Part shown: in pieces, positions 10,190-20,221 of the stretch
How positions within the stretch are numbered: the stretch's first letter is position 1
How the letters are laid out: each line of letters starts with the position of its first letter
NCBI GenBank assembly: GCA_036365145.1
Contig: JAEOAD010001413.1
Span: 1,011,001-1,075,000, forward strand
DNA from: Orientallactaga sibirica
Taxonomy: Eukaryota; Chordata; Mammalia; Rodentia; Dipodidae
DNA: 64,000 nt
Direction of reading: 5' to 3'
Translations under genes and position numbers: made by a program
Notes under the pieces: model-generated
Told to the model about the DNA's origin: nothing
The model's input: only the letters and a program-made list of their open reading frames with translations
Database searches by the model: none

Positions 10190-10630
10190 AAGTGACACTG
10201 TTTTTAAAGCATTAGATACTAGAAGCAAAAGAGGGGTGTATACCCCAGTTTCTAATTTTCAGCATAGATTGTGCTTGCATAATGTCAGTCTAGTGACTGA
10301 TAAAGTTATGTCAAAGCTAAGGCAAGAGGCAATGGGTCAAAGTCACCCAAAGGCAAGGCCTACCCTATGGGGCAAGCCCCAGGGAGGACTCCTAAGCTCA
10401 GCTCAAGGGCTCGGGTCATCACACAAGGCATGGACCCCGAGACCAGTTGGAAAAGACTGTGAGATACAACTCCAGACCCTTAAGCTAGTTGGTTTACATG
10501 GCTACAAAGAATGGAAGGGGCCAGATGGTTCCCAGGCAATGTGAAGAGGCTTCCTACCCCAACGGAATTCTGCAGCAAAGTCGTTCCTTCTAGTTCAGGA
10601 ACTCACAGGCCCTGGCAGGTTTCTGAGTCT
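10190..10630. other. Unique sequence
   Basis: No repeat or gene recognised. A 102-codon frame here has no familiar domain. Confidence 0.4.
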
Positions 10631-10647
10631 CTTATTTTATTTTGAGA

Positions 10648-10707
<60 letters not shown>

Positions 10708-10882
10708 ACATGTACATATACATAATCTCCAAGACGACCTTGAACGTCTGATCCTCCAGCCTCCCTCCCAAGTCCTGGGATTGTAGGCATGCACCACCTA
10801 GCCCAATTTATGTGGTGCTTGAAATGGAACCCAGGGTTTCCTGTACACTAGGCAAGACTCTATCAACTGAGCCCTTCCTCTG
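10631..10882 (-). mobile_element. ID/B1 chimeric SINE carrying a (TG)n tract
   Basis: The T-rich start TTATTTTGAGACAG is followed by an expanded (TG)n tract at about 10650-10706, then the B1 reverse complement (GACCTTGAACGTCTGATCCT ... GGATTGTAGGCATGCACCAC) and the ID head in reverse (CTAGGCAAGACTCTATCAAC). The microsatellite appears to sit inside the SINE. Confidence 0.65.
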
Positions 10883-11491
10883 CCTTTATGTGTTAAACAT
10901 TTTTTAAAATCAGATTGTATGGAAAGGGATCTGTGCGTTTTGAGGCCTGAAAACCACAGAATGGAACAAAGCTACGTTAAGCTTGGGCTTTTCCAGGCTA
11001 CTCCAATCCCGGCTCCAGCCAGGCTTACCCAGCTCTCCCAGCCACTACCAGACCTGCACTGGTAGTGGAGGGCAGGTCTCTGAAGACTCAAGCTCACACA
11101 TCAGAGGTGGTGGCCTCAGCTGCAACCTGTCCCCTGTCAGCCCCGCCGGGGGCCGCTGCCAGCCTGCACTGACGTTGGTTCATCAGATCTTTCTCCTTCT
11201 GAACTGTTGCTTCAAATACCGCTTAGAAAAGCTGAGGCCTTCTGCCGCCTGGCCATGAGGTCAGTCCCTGAAAGGACTCACTGCTTCTCAGCTGGCTCAC
11301 GTGCACTGACATCACTGCCTGTTTCTTAAGCAAGTGACGGCATTTCAGGTTGGTGAGGAGGGTGGGGAGGTACCCCAGATGGGTCTTTGCTCACAGTGAG
11401 TGACTTGGTCTCCTTTCTCCTTGCTTCACTGTGCATTTCCACATCCGTCTGCAAACGGAGGGGCTGTTTGGATATGTCTTGTTTTTTGGCA

Positions 11492-11495
<4 letters not shown>
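10883..11495. other. Unique sequence, no gene seen
   Basis: GC-moderate, repeat-free sequence. It holds frames of up to 91 codons without recognisable domains. Confidence 0.4.

Positions 11496-11531
<36 letters not shown>
11496..11531. repeat. (GT)18 microsatellite
   Basis: Uninterrupted GT dinucleotides in otherwise unique DNA. Confidence 0.95.
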
Positions 11532-11534
<3 letters not shown>

Positions 11535-11850
11535 AACTGCACAACTAAATCTGGAACCTAGGGCCCTGGGGGCCAAGGCTAGGTCCCACAGTGCTGGGTG
11601 TGGGAAGGTGGGCACCAGAGCGCCGTCACATTTATAAATGCCCCAGATTGCAGACCCAGCCTCTGCCCTGAAAGAACGGGCCCTGCACAAACACCTGTGC
11701 CTGCTTTCCTAGGAGGCACAAAGGGCTCAACTGGGGCATTGGCTACAAAGCAGCTTAAACCGCTATCAGTGCAGAAAGGAAGCCATAAAGCATGACCTCT
11801 GCGTCATCGAACATGAAGCGTCATGCCTGTTCCCATGCGTACCAGGATGA
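11532..11850. other. Unique sequence
   Basis: No repeat or gene recognised. Confidence 0.4.
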
Positions 11851-12146
11851 GGGCATTTTTGCATGTACACATACGTATGTCTACGTGTGTGCGGGTATGT
11901 GAGGAGGCCAGAGGCTGACGTCAAGGACTTGTCTTCCTTTGTGGCTCTCCACTTTGTTTACTGAGGCAGGGTCTCTCACTGAACCCAGAGCTCACAGATT
12001 CAGCTTGCTTGGGGCATCCCCCTGCCTCCAATTCTCCGGTGCTGGGATTAGGGTGGGCTGCCATGCCCATGAGTGTTTACATAGGTACTGGAGATTCAGA
12101 CTCTGACCCTCGAGCTTAGAAAGGCAAGCGCCATCTCCCTAGCCTC
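11851..12146 (-). mobile_element. B4-class SINE
   Basis: TGCATGTACACATACGTATG, GGAGGCCAGAGGCTGACGTC, GAGGCAGGGTCTCTCACTG and the end CGCCATCTCCCTAGCC are in family order, reverse complemented. It is close to full length. Confidence 0.85.
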
Positions 12147-12395
12147 CAGGGGGACACCTTTAAGTGGTAAGTCCCGGTTTGGAAGGGCTAAGACATGGTG
12201 GATGTTGAAAAGCACAGAAACAAGGGGCAGAAGTGGGTGAGCAGAGGCTGTGTGTGCAGATGAGGAGGAAATGACACTGCAGTCTGCAGCCACACCTACA
12301 CAGAAGCTGTGGAGATTACAGCCACAACCTCGGCAACAGCAGAAAGGGACAATCACAGGAGACTTCTCTTTCACTCTTTAAAAAAAAATTAGTTA

Positions 12396-12632
12396 GGGCT
12401 GGAGGGATGGCTTAGCGGTTAAGGCATTTGCCTGCAAAGCCAAAGGACCCCGGTTCAACTCTCCAGGACCCACGTAAGCCAGATGCACAAGGGGGCGCAT
12501 GCATCTGGAGTTCATTTGCAGTGGCTGGAGGCCCTGGTGTGCCCATTCTCTCTCTTTCTCTCTACCTGCCTATTTCTGTATCTCCCCCCCTCTCAAAATA
12601 AATAATAAAAATAAAAAAAATAAATTTAAAAA
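12396..12632 (+). mobile_element. Dip-type SINE, full length
   Basis: It runs from GGCTGGAGGGATGGCTTAGC to an A/TAAA-rich tail. The sequence AAAAAATTAGTTA flanks the head (about 12385-12395) and the tail (about 12628-12640), a target-site duplication. It meets the next Dip-type copy tail to tail. Confidence 0.95.
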
Positions 12633-12827
12633 ATTAGTTATTTATTTATTGAAGGGGGAGAGAGAGAGAAAAAAAGGGACACTCCAGGGCCTCCTGCCAT
12701 TGCAAATGAACTCCAGACACATGCAGCACTTTGTACATCTGGCGTTACCTAGCTACTGAGGAATCAAACCCAAGCCATCAGGCTTTGCAAGCAAGTACCT
12801 TTAACTGCTGAGCCAACTCTCCAGCCC
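12633..12827 (-). mobile_element. Dip-type SINE, full length
   Basis: A TTATTTATTTATTG tail, GAGA tract, full body and the head GAGCCAACTCTCCAGCCCC. With the preceding plus-strand copy it makes a near-perfectly spaced inverted pair. Confidence 0.92.
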
Positions 12828-13051
12828 CTCGATCTTTTTTTTTTGAGCCATGAAGTTATGTTACTTCCTCAAAAATAAGTAAAACAAGGAAACTGGGACA
12901 GTTGCTAGTATGAATGAGCCTGGCTTTTCTGGAAAGTGATGTCATGGTATGTACCCAGTGTCTTAAAACTGTATGCACACCATTCACTCACAAGTCTACT
13001 TTTAGAACTTTTACCTAAGGAAATAGACTATCTTGCCTAGAATCCCAGTAA
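12828..13051. other. Unique sequence
   Basis: No repeat or gene recognised. Confidence 0.35.
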
Positions 13052-13122
13052 GGGGCTGAGGGACATGGCTCACTGGTACAGCTCAGCAGGTACAAAGTCT
13101 GAGTTCAATCCCCGGTGGGGGT
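13052..13122 (+). mobile_element. ID-like SINE
   Basis: GGGGCTGAGGGACATGGCTC followed by GAGTTCAATCCCCGGTGGGG is a tRNA-like ID core. Its tail is the adjoining purine repeat. Confidence 0.65.
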
Positions 13123-13220
13123 AAAGGGGGAGGAGGAAGAGAGAAGAAGGGGAAAGGAAGGAAAGAAGAGAGGGAGAGAAAGCAAGAAGGAGAGAGGGAG
13201 GGAGGGAGGGAGGGGGAAAG
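13123..13220. repeat. Polypurine (GGAA/GGGA)n tract
   Basis: 98 nt with a single pyrimidine (C at 13192). It contains five GGGA repeats at the right end, a G-quadruplex-type motif. Confidence 0.9.
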
Positions 13221-14154
13221 CTCTGTGCTAAAGCATGGAGTTGGTCACATGTACCCAAAGTAGTTTAAGAGTCTTCCCTGCTCAAGCCCTGCACAGCCTG
13301 CTGCACAGGTTTCTTTTCTTAAAAGGTAGATACAGTAAACAGAAACCAGACCCAAAATAGTGAGCTGAACAGCCGGCCTTGGGGGCTGGGGTGGGGGCTG
13401 TAGAGGAGCAGCGTGGCTTTCAGCCTCTTCCAGTTTCTGTGTTTGGCACAAACTGTTCCCTGGCTTATTAGAGGGCAGTGTGACAAAAATATATTTTAAC
13501 AGCAATTATCCACCAAGTCTAACAGCCAAGCGTTTTCTCTTAATAAACAGCTCTGCTTATGATAAGAGACATCGCTATCTGAAACCTGAGCCTTTGTCCC
13601 TACTTTAGCTCATGAGTGACTGGCAACATTTTTAAAACATAAAAGAAAACATCTCCCCATCAGACAAGAGGTGGGACTGAGAAGACCTTGAACTCTGGGA
13701 TCAATGTGGTTTAGACGTGGATCCTCACTCTGTCCCTCCAGAAGGAACTTTGGACTGGGATTTAGCTAAGGGGTTTGCTCCTCAGCACTGGGGGGAAGTG
13801 GAGAGCAGGGACCCCATTAGCCTCCTTGCCCCTATTTGTCTCTCCCCTACCATTAACCAGAATGTCAGGCATTAAAATAGTCCAGCCACGACCAGCCCAC
13901 AGAGGGCCCCAGAGGCCCCCTGGCAGTGGTGGAATGGAGTCTATCAATAGGTCCATGAAAGGCACCATTTGTCCTTGAGGCTGTGGGGCTGCCAGCCCTG
14001 CCCCACAGTGGGAGTTCAAGTGCTCAAGACTCTGCTACAAAGCTGTGTCGTTTAGGTCAAAACTGTTTCCAGTGGCGTCAGCCATGTGATGTCCCACCAC
14101 AAGTGACTGATTCTGCTTCAGATCCTCCGGACGTTTGTTGGCTGTGAAAACAGC
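13221..14154. other. Unique region with possible conserved element at ~13490-13660
   Basis: Repeat-free. The AT-rich segment 13490-13660 contains TTATGATAAGAGACATCGCT (a GATA-type site, GATAAG) and resembles a regulatory element. No splice-flanked frame was seen. Confidence 0.35.
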
Positions 14155-14197
14155 CGCGCGCGCGCGTGTGTGTGTGCGTGTGTGTGTGTGTGTGTGT
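14155..14197. repeat. (CG)6(TG)n alternating purine-pyrimidine tract
   Basis: 43 nt of uninterrupted pyrimidine-purine alternation beginning with twelve bases of CG repeats. This is among the strongest sequence types for left-handed Z-DNA. Confidence 0.95.
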
Positions 14198-15055
14198 TTT
14201 TCCCGGGCACCAGGCTGAAGGAAGGTACCACCTGGGGAAAGACAGAGCAGAGCCTCGGGTCGGCAGGGGACAGAGACAGGGACAGGGACGGGCTTGCCCT
14301 GGAATGGCTTCAGCCATGTCTCGGTGCCTCCTTGAAACCCCACGCTACCACCACCACTGTTCTAAGAATTCAGAGGTCCCTAGAAGTTCCTGGTGGTGCC
14401 TGGCACGCAGGCACCACACTAAATCCTCCTTGCCTATATGTCTGGCCCCTTGGCTACCGAGGAAGTTTGAAGAAAAAGTCCATGGGCTCCCAGGGAGCTC
14501 AGAGCCAACAGTCCAAGGGCTTCTTTGCAGAGAAATGGGACTCGGGTCAGGATGTTGTGAAGATTAAGGGAATGGGGCAGAGTAAGCTCTTATTTCCTCT
14601 GAGAGACACCCAGAATGTGAGGGATATTACTCCCTTCCAGGCCAGCTTTCAGATCATCCCCCACCACTGGCATGGCAGGAATGTGAGGGCGCTCCCACCC
14701 TGCCCGGAGTAATCCCCATTCAATTAAGCCAAAAGCTCCTTCTGTGGGAGAGGCGCCTACTTAAGTGCGGGGACAGTGCAGCTCGGCTCGGGGAAATAGG
14801 AAATGTCCCTGACAGTTCACTTTCTTCAAGGCCACCTGGGAAATGCAGGACTCCAAAGGAAGAGGATGCACAGGGTTATTATGGGTCTCCTCTCTGAAGC
14901 CATTCTTCGGCTTTCTCTGTGCAGAGCTCACGGGCACTTAATGGAAACTGAGGCAGGGAGTTATCATTCCTCCATCAGCAGGCATGACCCACGAGAGATT
15001 TTCAAGCTGTCTTCATTGTAAAGCTGTTGCTTGGGCTGGTTATGAGATGTGGGCT
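14198..15055. other. Unique region, possible conserved element at ~14590-15020
   Basis: Repeat-free and GC-moderate. The stretch 14690-14800 holds a CCATTCAATTAAGCC block and a CTACTTAAGTGC block. Frames of up to 180 codons begin in the TG tract at 14166-14170 and are not accepted as genes. Confidence 0.35.
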
Positions 15056-15185
15056 TCTTGCTTTGTATGCCAGGCTTGCCTCGAACTCATTATGTGGCCC
15101 AGGCTGGTCTCAAACTAGCGATCCTCCAGTTTGGGCTCCTGGAGGGCTGAGATGATAATGGCCAGCCAGTGTTGCCAGGCTGGCC
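15056..15185 (-). mobile_element. Old B1 SINE
   Basis: GCCTCGAACTCATTATGTGG, CCCAGGCTGGTCTCAAACT and CTGAGATGATAATGGCCAGC correspond to a strongly diverged reverse-complement B1. Confidence 0.6.
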
Positions 15186-15192
15186 TTGGCCT

Positions 15193-15325
15193 CTTCTTTT
15201 TATTTTATTTATTTTTTTTCTTTTTGGTTTTTCGAGGTAGGGTCTCACTCTAGCCTAGGCGGCCTTGAACTCGTGGTGATCCTCCTACCTCTGCCTCCTG
15301 AGTGCTGGGATTAAAGGCGTGCATA
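15193..15325 (-). mobile_element. B1 SINE, 5'-truncated
   Basis: The T-rich tail, TTTTTCGAGGTAGGGTCTCA, then GTGATCCTCCTACCTCTGCC and GGATTAAAGGCGTGCA. The first ~15 bp of the element and the first half of the internal duplication are missing. Confidence 0.85.
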
Positions 15326-15550
15326 TAAGGAAGTAGAAGGGGGTGCCATCTTGAAAAATGAGAGGTGGGCACACAGCGCAGGCCTAGACCCTGCTCAATG
15401 ACCCGTGCGCACACAGATCCACCAAATAGGCAAGACTTGGGCTTCCTCAGTGATTGGCTGAAGCAGGCAGGCACGCCCAAATACTCTCACACCTACCCCC
15501 CAACCTAATCAATGGTTAACATTTTGTCACGTTTTGCTTGTTTGTTTGAT

Positions 15551-15750
15551 TTTTAATATTTTTGTAATTTCAATTTTATTTTGTCTATTTGAGAGAGAGA
15601 GAATGGGTGCGCCAGGGCCTCCAGCCACTGCAAACAAACTCCAGATGCATGCATCCCCTTGTGCATCTGGCTTATGTGGGTCCTGGGGAATCAAATCTGG
15701 GTCCTTTGGCTTTGCAGGCAGACGCCTTAACCACTAAGCCATCTCTCCTT
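15551..15750 (-). mobile_element. Dip-type SINE
   Basis: TTTTAATATTTTTGTAATTT tail, GAGAGAGAGAATGGGTGCG, full body, and the head end ACTAAGCCATCTCTCC. Confidence 0.9.
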
Positions 15751-15755
15751 GCTTG

Positions 15756-15912
15756 TGTGTTTGGTTTTGATTTTTTGAGGCAGGATCTAGTGTAACTAAC
15801 CCAAGCTGGCCTCAAACTCACTATGTAGTGGCAATGACTTTGAACTCCTCATCCTCCTGCCTCCACTCCCCCAGTGCTGGGGTTACAGGTGTGCACCACC
15901 ATCCCAGCCATA
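15756..15912 (-). mobile_element. Old B1 SINE
   Basis: TTTTTTGAGGCAGGATCTAG, CCCAAGCTGGCCTCAAACTC, TCATCCTCCTGCCTCCACT and GGGGTTACAGGTGTGCACCA are in B1 reverse-complement order. Confidence 0.8.
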
Positions 15913-16260
15913 TTTGTTGTTGTTAAAAGGATAGAACATGAGAGTTGAAGTCCCCATTAAACCTCTCTTGATGAATTTCTCCTCTTTTCCCCCAACAAAG
16001 AATCACTTTACAGAATTTGACAGTTAGGCTTCTCTGCCAAAAATTTTCCAATATTTGCTAGATCTCTCTGAGTCCATTAGTGACACATCATATTGATTCA
16101 CATATTTGGTGCCAGGTATTAGGAGCAGAGCTGCCCTCCTCTGTACCACGTGGGGGTGTGCCCCACTGCCCTTGCTGCTGCTAGACATCGGCCTGGTAAT
16201 GGTCTCCTCCCTGGACATCTGCGTGTTTCCACTTGCGCACTCTGTACAATACACAGCAAT
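15913..16260. other. Unique sequence
   Basis: No gene. A short CA-rich patch lies at 16275-16308. Confidence 0.4.
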
Positions 16261-16327
16261 GCCGGGACTGAGGCAATCCACACATGCAAACACGCACACA
16301 CACACATGCCAAAAAATAAATTTAAAA

Positions 16328-16527
16328 AGATGGCTTAGCTGTTAGGAGCTTGCCTGTGAAGCCTAAGGACCCAGGTTCAATTCCCCAGTACCTGGCATAA
16401 GCCAGATGAACAAGGCGGCACATGCCTCTGGAATTTGTTTGCTGGAGGCCCTGGCATGACAATTCTCTCCCCACCCCCTCCCTCTCTCAAATAAATGAAC
16501 AAAAATAAAATATTTTTTTAAAAAAGA
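16328..16527 (+). mobile_element. Dip-type SINE, slightly 5'-truncated
   Basis: It begins at GATGGCTTAGCTGTTAGG, lacking the first ~10 bp of the family, and ends in A-rich DNA directly upstream of the next copy. Confidence 0.88.
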
Positions 16528-16532
16528 ATATA

Positions 16533-16710
16533 TGGGGCTGGAGAAGATGGCTTAGCGGTTAAGGCATTTGCCTGCAAAGCCTAAGGACCCAGGTTCAATT
16601 CTCCAGGTCCCACGTAAGCCAGATGCACAAGGGGGTGCATGCATGTGGAGTTCATTTTGCAGTGGCTGAATGCCCTGGTGCACCCATTCTATCTCTCTCT
16701 CTCTCTCTCA

Positions 16711-16757
<47 letters not shown>

Positions 16758-16767
16758 AATTTAAAAA
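16533..16767 (+). mobile_element. Dip-type SINE with (TAAA)n tail
   Basis: Full length. AAAAAGAATATAT precedes the head (about 16519-16532) and follows the (TAAA)13-type tail (about 16766-16779), a target-site duplication. Confidence 0.95.
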
Positions 16768-16929
16768 AAGAATATATGGCAATGTGTGTCCTTACACAGG
16801 TCCCCTTGAACACCTGTCTCAAAGCAGCACATTCTGTCTCAGAGGGAGACTGCAGCCACCTTCCACAAATCCCTCTCACGTGGCCCATTTGACAGACAGA
16901 GTATGTTGTGTGGCATCCTAGCCAACCCC

Positions 16930-16955
16930 GTGTGTGTGTGTGTGTGTGTGTGTGT
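16930..16955. repeat. (GT)13 microsatellite
   Basis: Uninterrupted dinucleotide repeat. Confidence 0.95.
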
Positions 16956-16989
16956 ACAGATTTAGAACTATGCCATACTGATGGGCCTT

Positions 16990-17060
16990 CAAAATTAATT
17001 TTATGTTGTACTAGGGATCAAGCTCAGCTTTGTGCATGCTAGGCAGGCACTCTACCAGCC
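16990..17060 (-). mobile_element. ID-like SINE fragment
   Basis: GTACTAGGGATCAAGCTCAG and GTGCATGCTAGGCAGGCACT match the reverse complement of an ID core. Confidence 0.55.
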
Positions 17061-17072
17061 AAAAGCAATTTT

Positions 17073-17218
17073 AAAGCTTGGTGTATTGGCGCATGCCTGT
17101 AATACCAGCCTTCAAGAGGTGGAGGCAGGAGGACAGAGAGTTCAAGGTCATCCTTGGCTACATAGTATGTTTATGAGACCAGTCTGGACCATAAGTGACC
17201 CTACTTCAAAAAATGAAT
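17073..17218 (+). mobile_element. Old B1-like SINE
   Basis: GGTGTATTGGCGCATGCCTG, GAGTTCAAGGTCATCCTTGG and CAGTCTGGACCATAAGTGA in order. It resembles the B1 half of an ID/B1 chimera. Confidence 0.7.
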
Positions 17219-17428
17219 AGATAAATAATAATACAAACTTAAGGGCTTTTATTTTTGAAAGCTATCATGGACAGCAGATGATCAGCTGAGTTCACAAAGG
17301 GGACAAAGTTCACCTGCATCTACTGTCTAAGTCAAGGTAACATGGGGGCAGGGACAATGCCACCTCAGGTGAGGATCGCAGGGCTTCTGTGTCTGGATTC
17401 CAACAACCTCAAATCAAAATGCACAGGG

Positions 17429-17579
17429 GCCAGGCATGGTGGTGCACACCTTTAATCCCAGCACTCGGCAGGCAAAGGTAGGAGGATCGCTATGAGTTCA
17501 AGGTCACCCTGAGACTGCACAGTGAATTCCAGGTCAACCTGGGCTAGAGCAAGACCCTACCTCAAAAAAAAAAAAAAAA
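17429..17579 (+). mobile_element. B1 SINE
   Basis: GCCAGGCATGGTGGTGCACA to a 17-nt A tail; GTGAATTCC variant. Confidence 0.92.
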
Positions 17580-17585
17580 GTACAC

Positions 17586-17783
17586 AGGGAAGATGGCTCA
17601 GCAAACCTGCTAGTCTGAGTTCAATTCCTCAGCCCTCACATAAAGCTGGACATAACGTGGTACACACTTCTGTTATTCCAACATGCCTACGACAATAGGA
17701 GGGAGAGCCAGAAGAATCCAGAAGCTCACTGGCCAGCTAGATCAGCACACACAGCAGCAAAACATTAAGGAAGACCCTGTCTC
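17586..17783 (+). mobile_element. Old B4-class SINE
   Basis: GGGAAGATGGCTCAGCAAAC, AATTCCTCAGCCCTCACATA, AAGCTCACTGGCCAGCTAGA and AAGACCCTGTCTCAAAA. Its end was the landing site of the next two B1 copies. Confidence 0.7.
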
Positions 17784-17797
17784 AAAAGATGGAAGAA

Positions 17798-17950
17798 GCT
17801 GGGCGTGGTGGCGCACGCCTTTAATCCCAGAACTCGGGAGGCAGAGGTAGGAGGATCGCCATGAGTTCAAGGCCACCCTGAGACTACATAGTTAATCCCA
17901 GGTCAGCCTGGGCCAGAGTGAGACCCTACCTCGAAAAACAAAAAAAAAAA
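17798..17950 (+). mobile_element. B1 SINE
   Basis: Full length with A tail, flanked by AAAAGATGGAAGAA at 17784-17797 and 17951-17964. Confidence 0.95.
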
Positions 17951-17964
17951 AAAAGATGGAAGAA

Positions 17965-18104
17965 GTTGGCCGTGGTGGCGCATGCCTTTAATCCCAGCAC
18001 TTGGGAGGCAGAGAGGAGGATCGTCGTGAGTTCAAGGCCACCCTGAGACTACATAGTAAATTCCAAGTCAGCCTGGACTAGAGTGAAACCCTACCTCAAA
18101 AAAA
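17965..18104 (+). mobile_element. B1 SINE, inserted at the same site
   Basis: GTTGGCCGTGGTGGCGCATG to CTACCTCAAAAAAA. It starts exactly at the right-hand target duplication of the preceding B1 and carries a small internal deletion (GCAGAGAGGAGGAT in place of GCAGAGGTAGGAGGAT). Confidence 0.93.
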
Positions 18105-18105
18105 G

Positions 18106-18255
18106 GGGGTTAGAGAGATGGCTTAGTGGTTAAGCGCTTGCCTGTGAGGTCTAAGGACCCTGGTTCGAGGCTCTATTCCCCAGTACCCACGTAAGCCAAA
18201 TGCACAACTCTTGCATCTGGAGTTTATTTGCAATGGCTGGAGGCCCTGGTGCACC

Positions 18256-18292
<37 letters not shown>

Positions 18293-18353
18293 CCTCTTTC
18301 TCTCTATCTCTGTCACTCTCAAATAAATAAAAATAAACAAAAATTAAAAAAAG
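18106..18353 (+). mobile_element. Dip-type SINE with expanded (TC)n tract
   Basis: Head GGGTTAGAGAGATGGCTTAG. The internal pyrimidine tract at about 18258-18288 is a nearly pure (TC)15. It sits directly in the A tail of the preceding B1. Confidence 0.92.
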
Positions 18354-18386
18354 AAACAAAATAAAAGTGAATGCACGGATGCACAG

Positions 18387-18560
18387 CTGGGGCGATGGCA
18401 CAGTGGTTAAAGGTGCTTGATTACAAAGCTTGCCGGCCCGGGTTCTATTCCCCAGCACCCATTTTAAAGCCAGACTGGAGGCACACACATAAAGCTGGAC
18501 AAGAGTTCATTTGCAGCAGCGACCCCGTGCACGTGCGTGTGCACACACACATACACACAA
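18387..18560 (+). mobile_element. Old tRNA-derived SINE (Dip-type or B4-class)
   Basis: A CTGGGGCGATGGCACAGTGG head, CGGGTTCTATTCCCCAGC B box and AAGAGTTCATTTGCAGCAGC, then a CA-rich end. The body suggests Dip type and the CA end suggests B4 class. Confidence 0.65.
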
Positions 18561-19345
18561 ACACGTGCAAACAATTATTTTAAAATAAAATAAATGTATA
18601 AAACAGTATCTTACTGAACATGTACAAACTTTTTGCTTGTGATTATTCTGTTAAACAATTCCAAGGAACAAGTATTTATGCCACATTGGCACGGTATTCA
18701 AGTCATCCAGACACGATTTCAAGAACACTGGAGGCTTGTGTAGGCTGCAGTAGGCAACCACTTATGTGGGTAGAGAGCAGGTCACCCATAGATTTTGTTG
18801 CCTGCAGTCTTGAAGCTAACCCTCCACAGGTAGGCAGGAAGGCTACAGAACGTGCTAGAAGAGCAGAGGCCAGATGGAGAGACATGCCGAGCCGCAGGTC
18901 TTGAGGGCAGACACATCAAAGTGAACAAGGGTGTCACCTCTGCTCTGCTCTGAGTGACACCAGATCCCAAGCCCCACCCACGGCCTGCTGGTCACTAAGC
19001 AGACAGGCCAGTTCAGCTTCAGGAAGTATTTCTAAAACTGACATCACGTGGCACTGGCCATGGCGGCTTAAATTATTTCTTTATAGATTTTCCATCCCAG
19101 GAACCACAAAAATAAAATAAAATGAAACAAAATTGAGGAGGCAGAATGTCATACAGTTCTTCACAACTCAGCTTAACTTTAAGAGGAGAAAAATGAAAAT
19201 GATATTACAAAGAGGTAGAAAAATCTCACGGAACCAGCTCTACCACCTTGGGGTAAAGTCCTTCCCTGCTCTCCACACCAAGATGGCTGGAATGTTCCCA
19301 GTGGACCTCAAGAAAAAGCAGCCCACAGGGTCTAACCTCTCTGTC
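18561..19345. other. Unique sequence, no gene seen
   Basis: No repeat is recognised. Frames of up to 98 codons lack family signatures. Confidence 0.4.
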
Positions 19346-19514
19346 CTTTTTTCTTTTCTTGTTTTTTTCTGGGGGGAGGGTTTCAAGGTAGGATCTTACT
19401 CTAGCCCAGGCAGGCCTGGAATTCATTAATATAGTCTCAGGCTGGCCTTGAACTCATAGAGTTCTTCCTACTTCCTGGGAGCTGGGATTAAAGGCATGTA
19501 CCACCATGCCTGAC
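19346..19514 (-). mobile_element. B1 SINE, diverged
   Basis: T-rich tail, TTTCAAGGTAGGATCTTACT, GGCCTGGAATTCATTAATAT, GGATTAAAGGCATGTACCAC. Confidence 0.85.
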
Positions 19515-19679
19515 AGAGAGAGAGAGAGAATGGGCACATCAGGGCCTCCAGCCACTGCAAATGAACTCCAGATGCGTGTGTCACTGTGCATGTGGCTTTA
19601 CGTAGGTATTGGGGAATGAAACTCAGGTTGTTAGGCTTTACAGACAAGTGCCTTAACTGCTGAGCCATCTCTCCAGCCC
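19515..19679 (-). mobile_element. Dip-type SINE, tail-truncated
   Basis: It begins within the GAGA tract and runs through the body to the head CCATCTCTCCAGCCCA. It abuts the B1 on its left with no tail, so one element probably interrupted the other. Confidence 0.88.
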
Positions 19680-19689
19680 AGTCCTTTAT

Positions 19690-19890
19690 TCTTTTAATAT
19701 TTTATTTAGTTGAAAGCAAAGAGCAAGAGAGAGAGAATAAGAATAGGTACACAAGGGCCTCTAGCTATTGCAAAAGAATTCCAGACATATAGGCCACTTT
19801 GTGCATGTGGCTTTATGTGGGTACTGGGGAATGGAACCCAGGCCCAGGTTTTGCAGGCATTTTAACTGCTGAGCCATCTCCCCATCTTCT
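19690..19890 (-). mobile_element. Dip-type SINE
   Basis: TCTTTTAATATTTTATTTAG tail, GAGAGAGAGAATAAGAATAG, full body, head GAGCCATCTCCCCATC. Confidence 0.88.
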
Positions 19891-20008
19891 CTCAGTCCAT
19901 TTAGATGAGATTTGTGTGAGAGGCAGGAAAGAAACAACCTGCCTGCATTCTCACCACCCTAATAAGGGGGGTGAAAGGACCTCATATGCCCAGAAAAGTA
20001 ACCATCAG

Positions 20009-20208
20009 AGGGCTGGAGGGATGGCTTAGCGGTTAAGGCACTTGTCTGCAAAGCCTAAGGACCCCAGAACCCCACGTAAGCCAGATGCACAAGGTCGCAC
20101 ATGCGCACAAGATGGCACACGTATCTTGAATTCGATTTCAGTGGCTAGAGGCCCTGATGCGCCAATTCTCTCTCTTGCTCTCTCCCATAAATAAAATAAA
20201 TTTTAAAA
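20009..20208 (+). mobile_element. Dip-type SINE
   Basis: Head GAGGGCTGGAGGGATGGCTT. A short internal repeat of the CACAAG..GCACA motif occurs at 20089-20120. It is preceded by TAACCATCAG at 19999-20008 and followed by the same ten bases at 20212-20221. Confidence 0.92.
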
Positions 20209-20221
20209 AATTAACCATCAG

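Noticed and set aside
14150..14170. CGCGCG run considered as CpG island and promoter
   Set aside because: CpG density falls to background within 20 bp on both sides; only a dinucleotide repeat.
14166..14712. 133- and 180-codon plus-strand frames starting in the TG tract
   Set aside because: Both begin inside the Z-DNA-prone microsatellite (runs of Cys-Val). Two frames open over the same DNA shows simple lack of stops, not coding.
16328..16400. tRNA-like A and B boxes in the many Dip-type, ID and B4-class copies
   Set aside because: These are SINE promoters, not tRNA genes; none folds to a complete cloverleaf with anticodon arm and acceptor stem that I could recognise.
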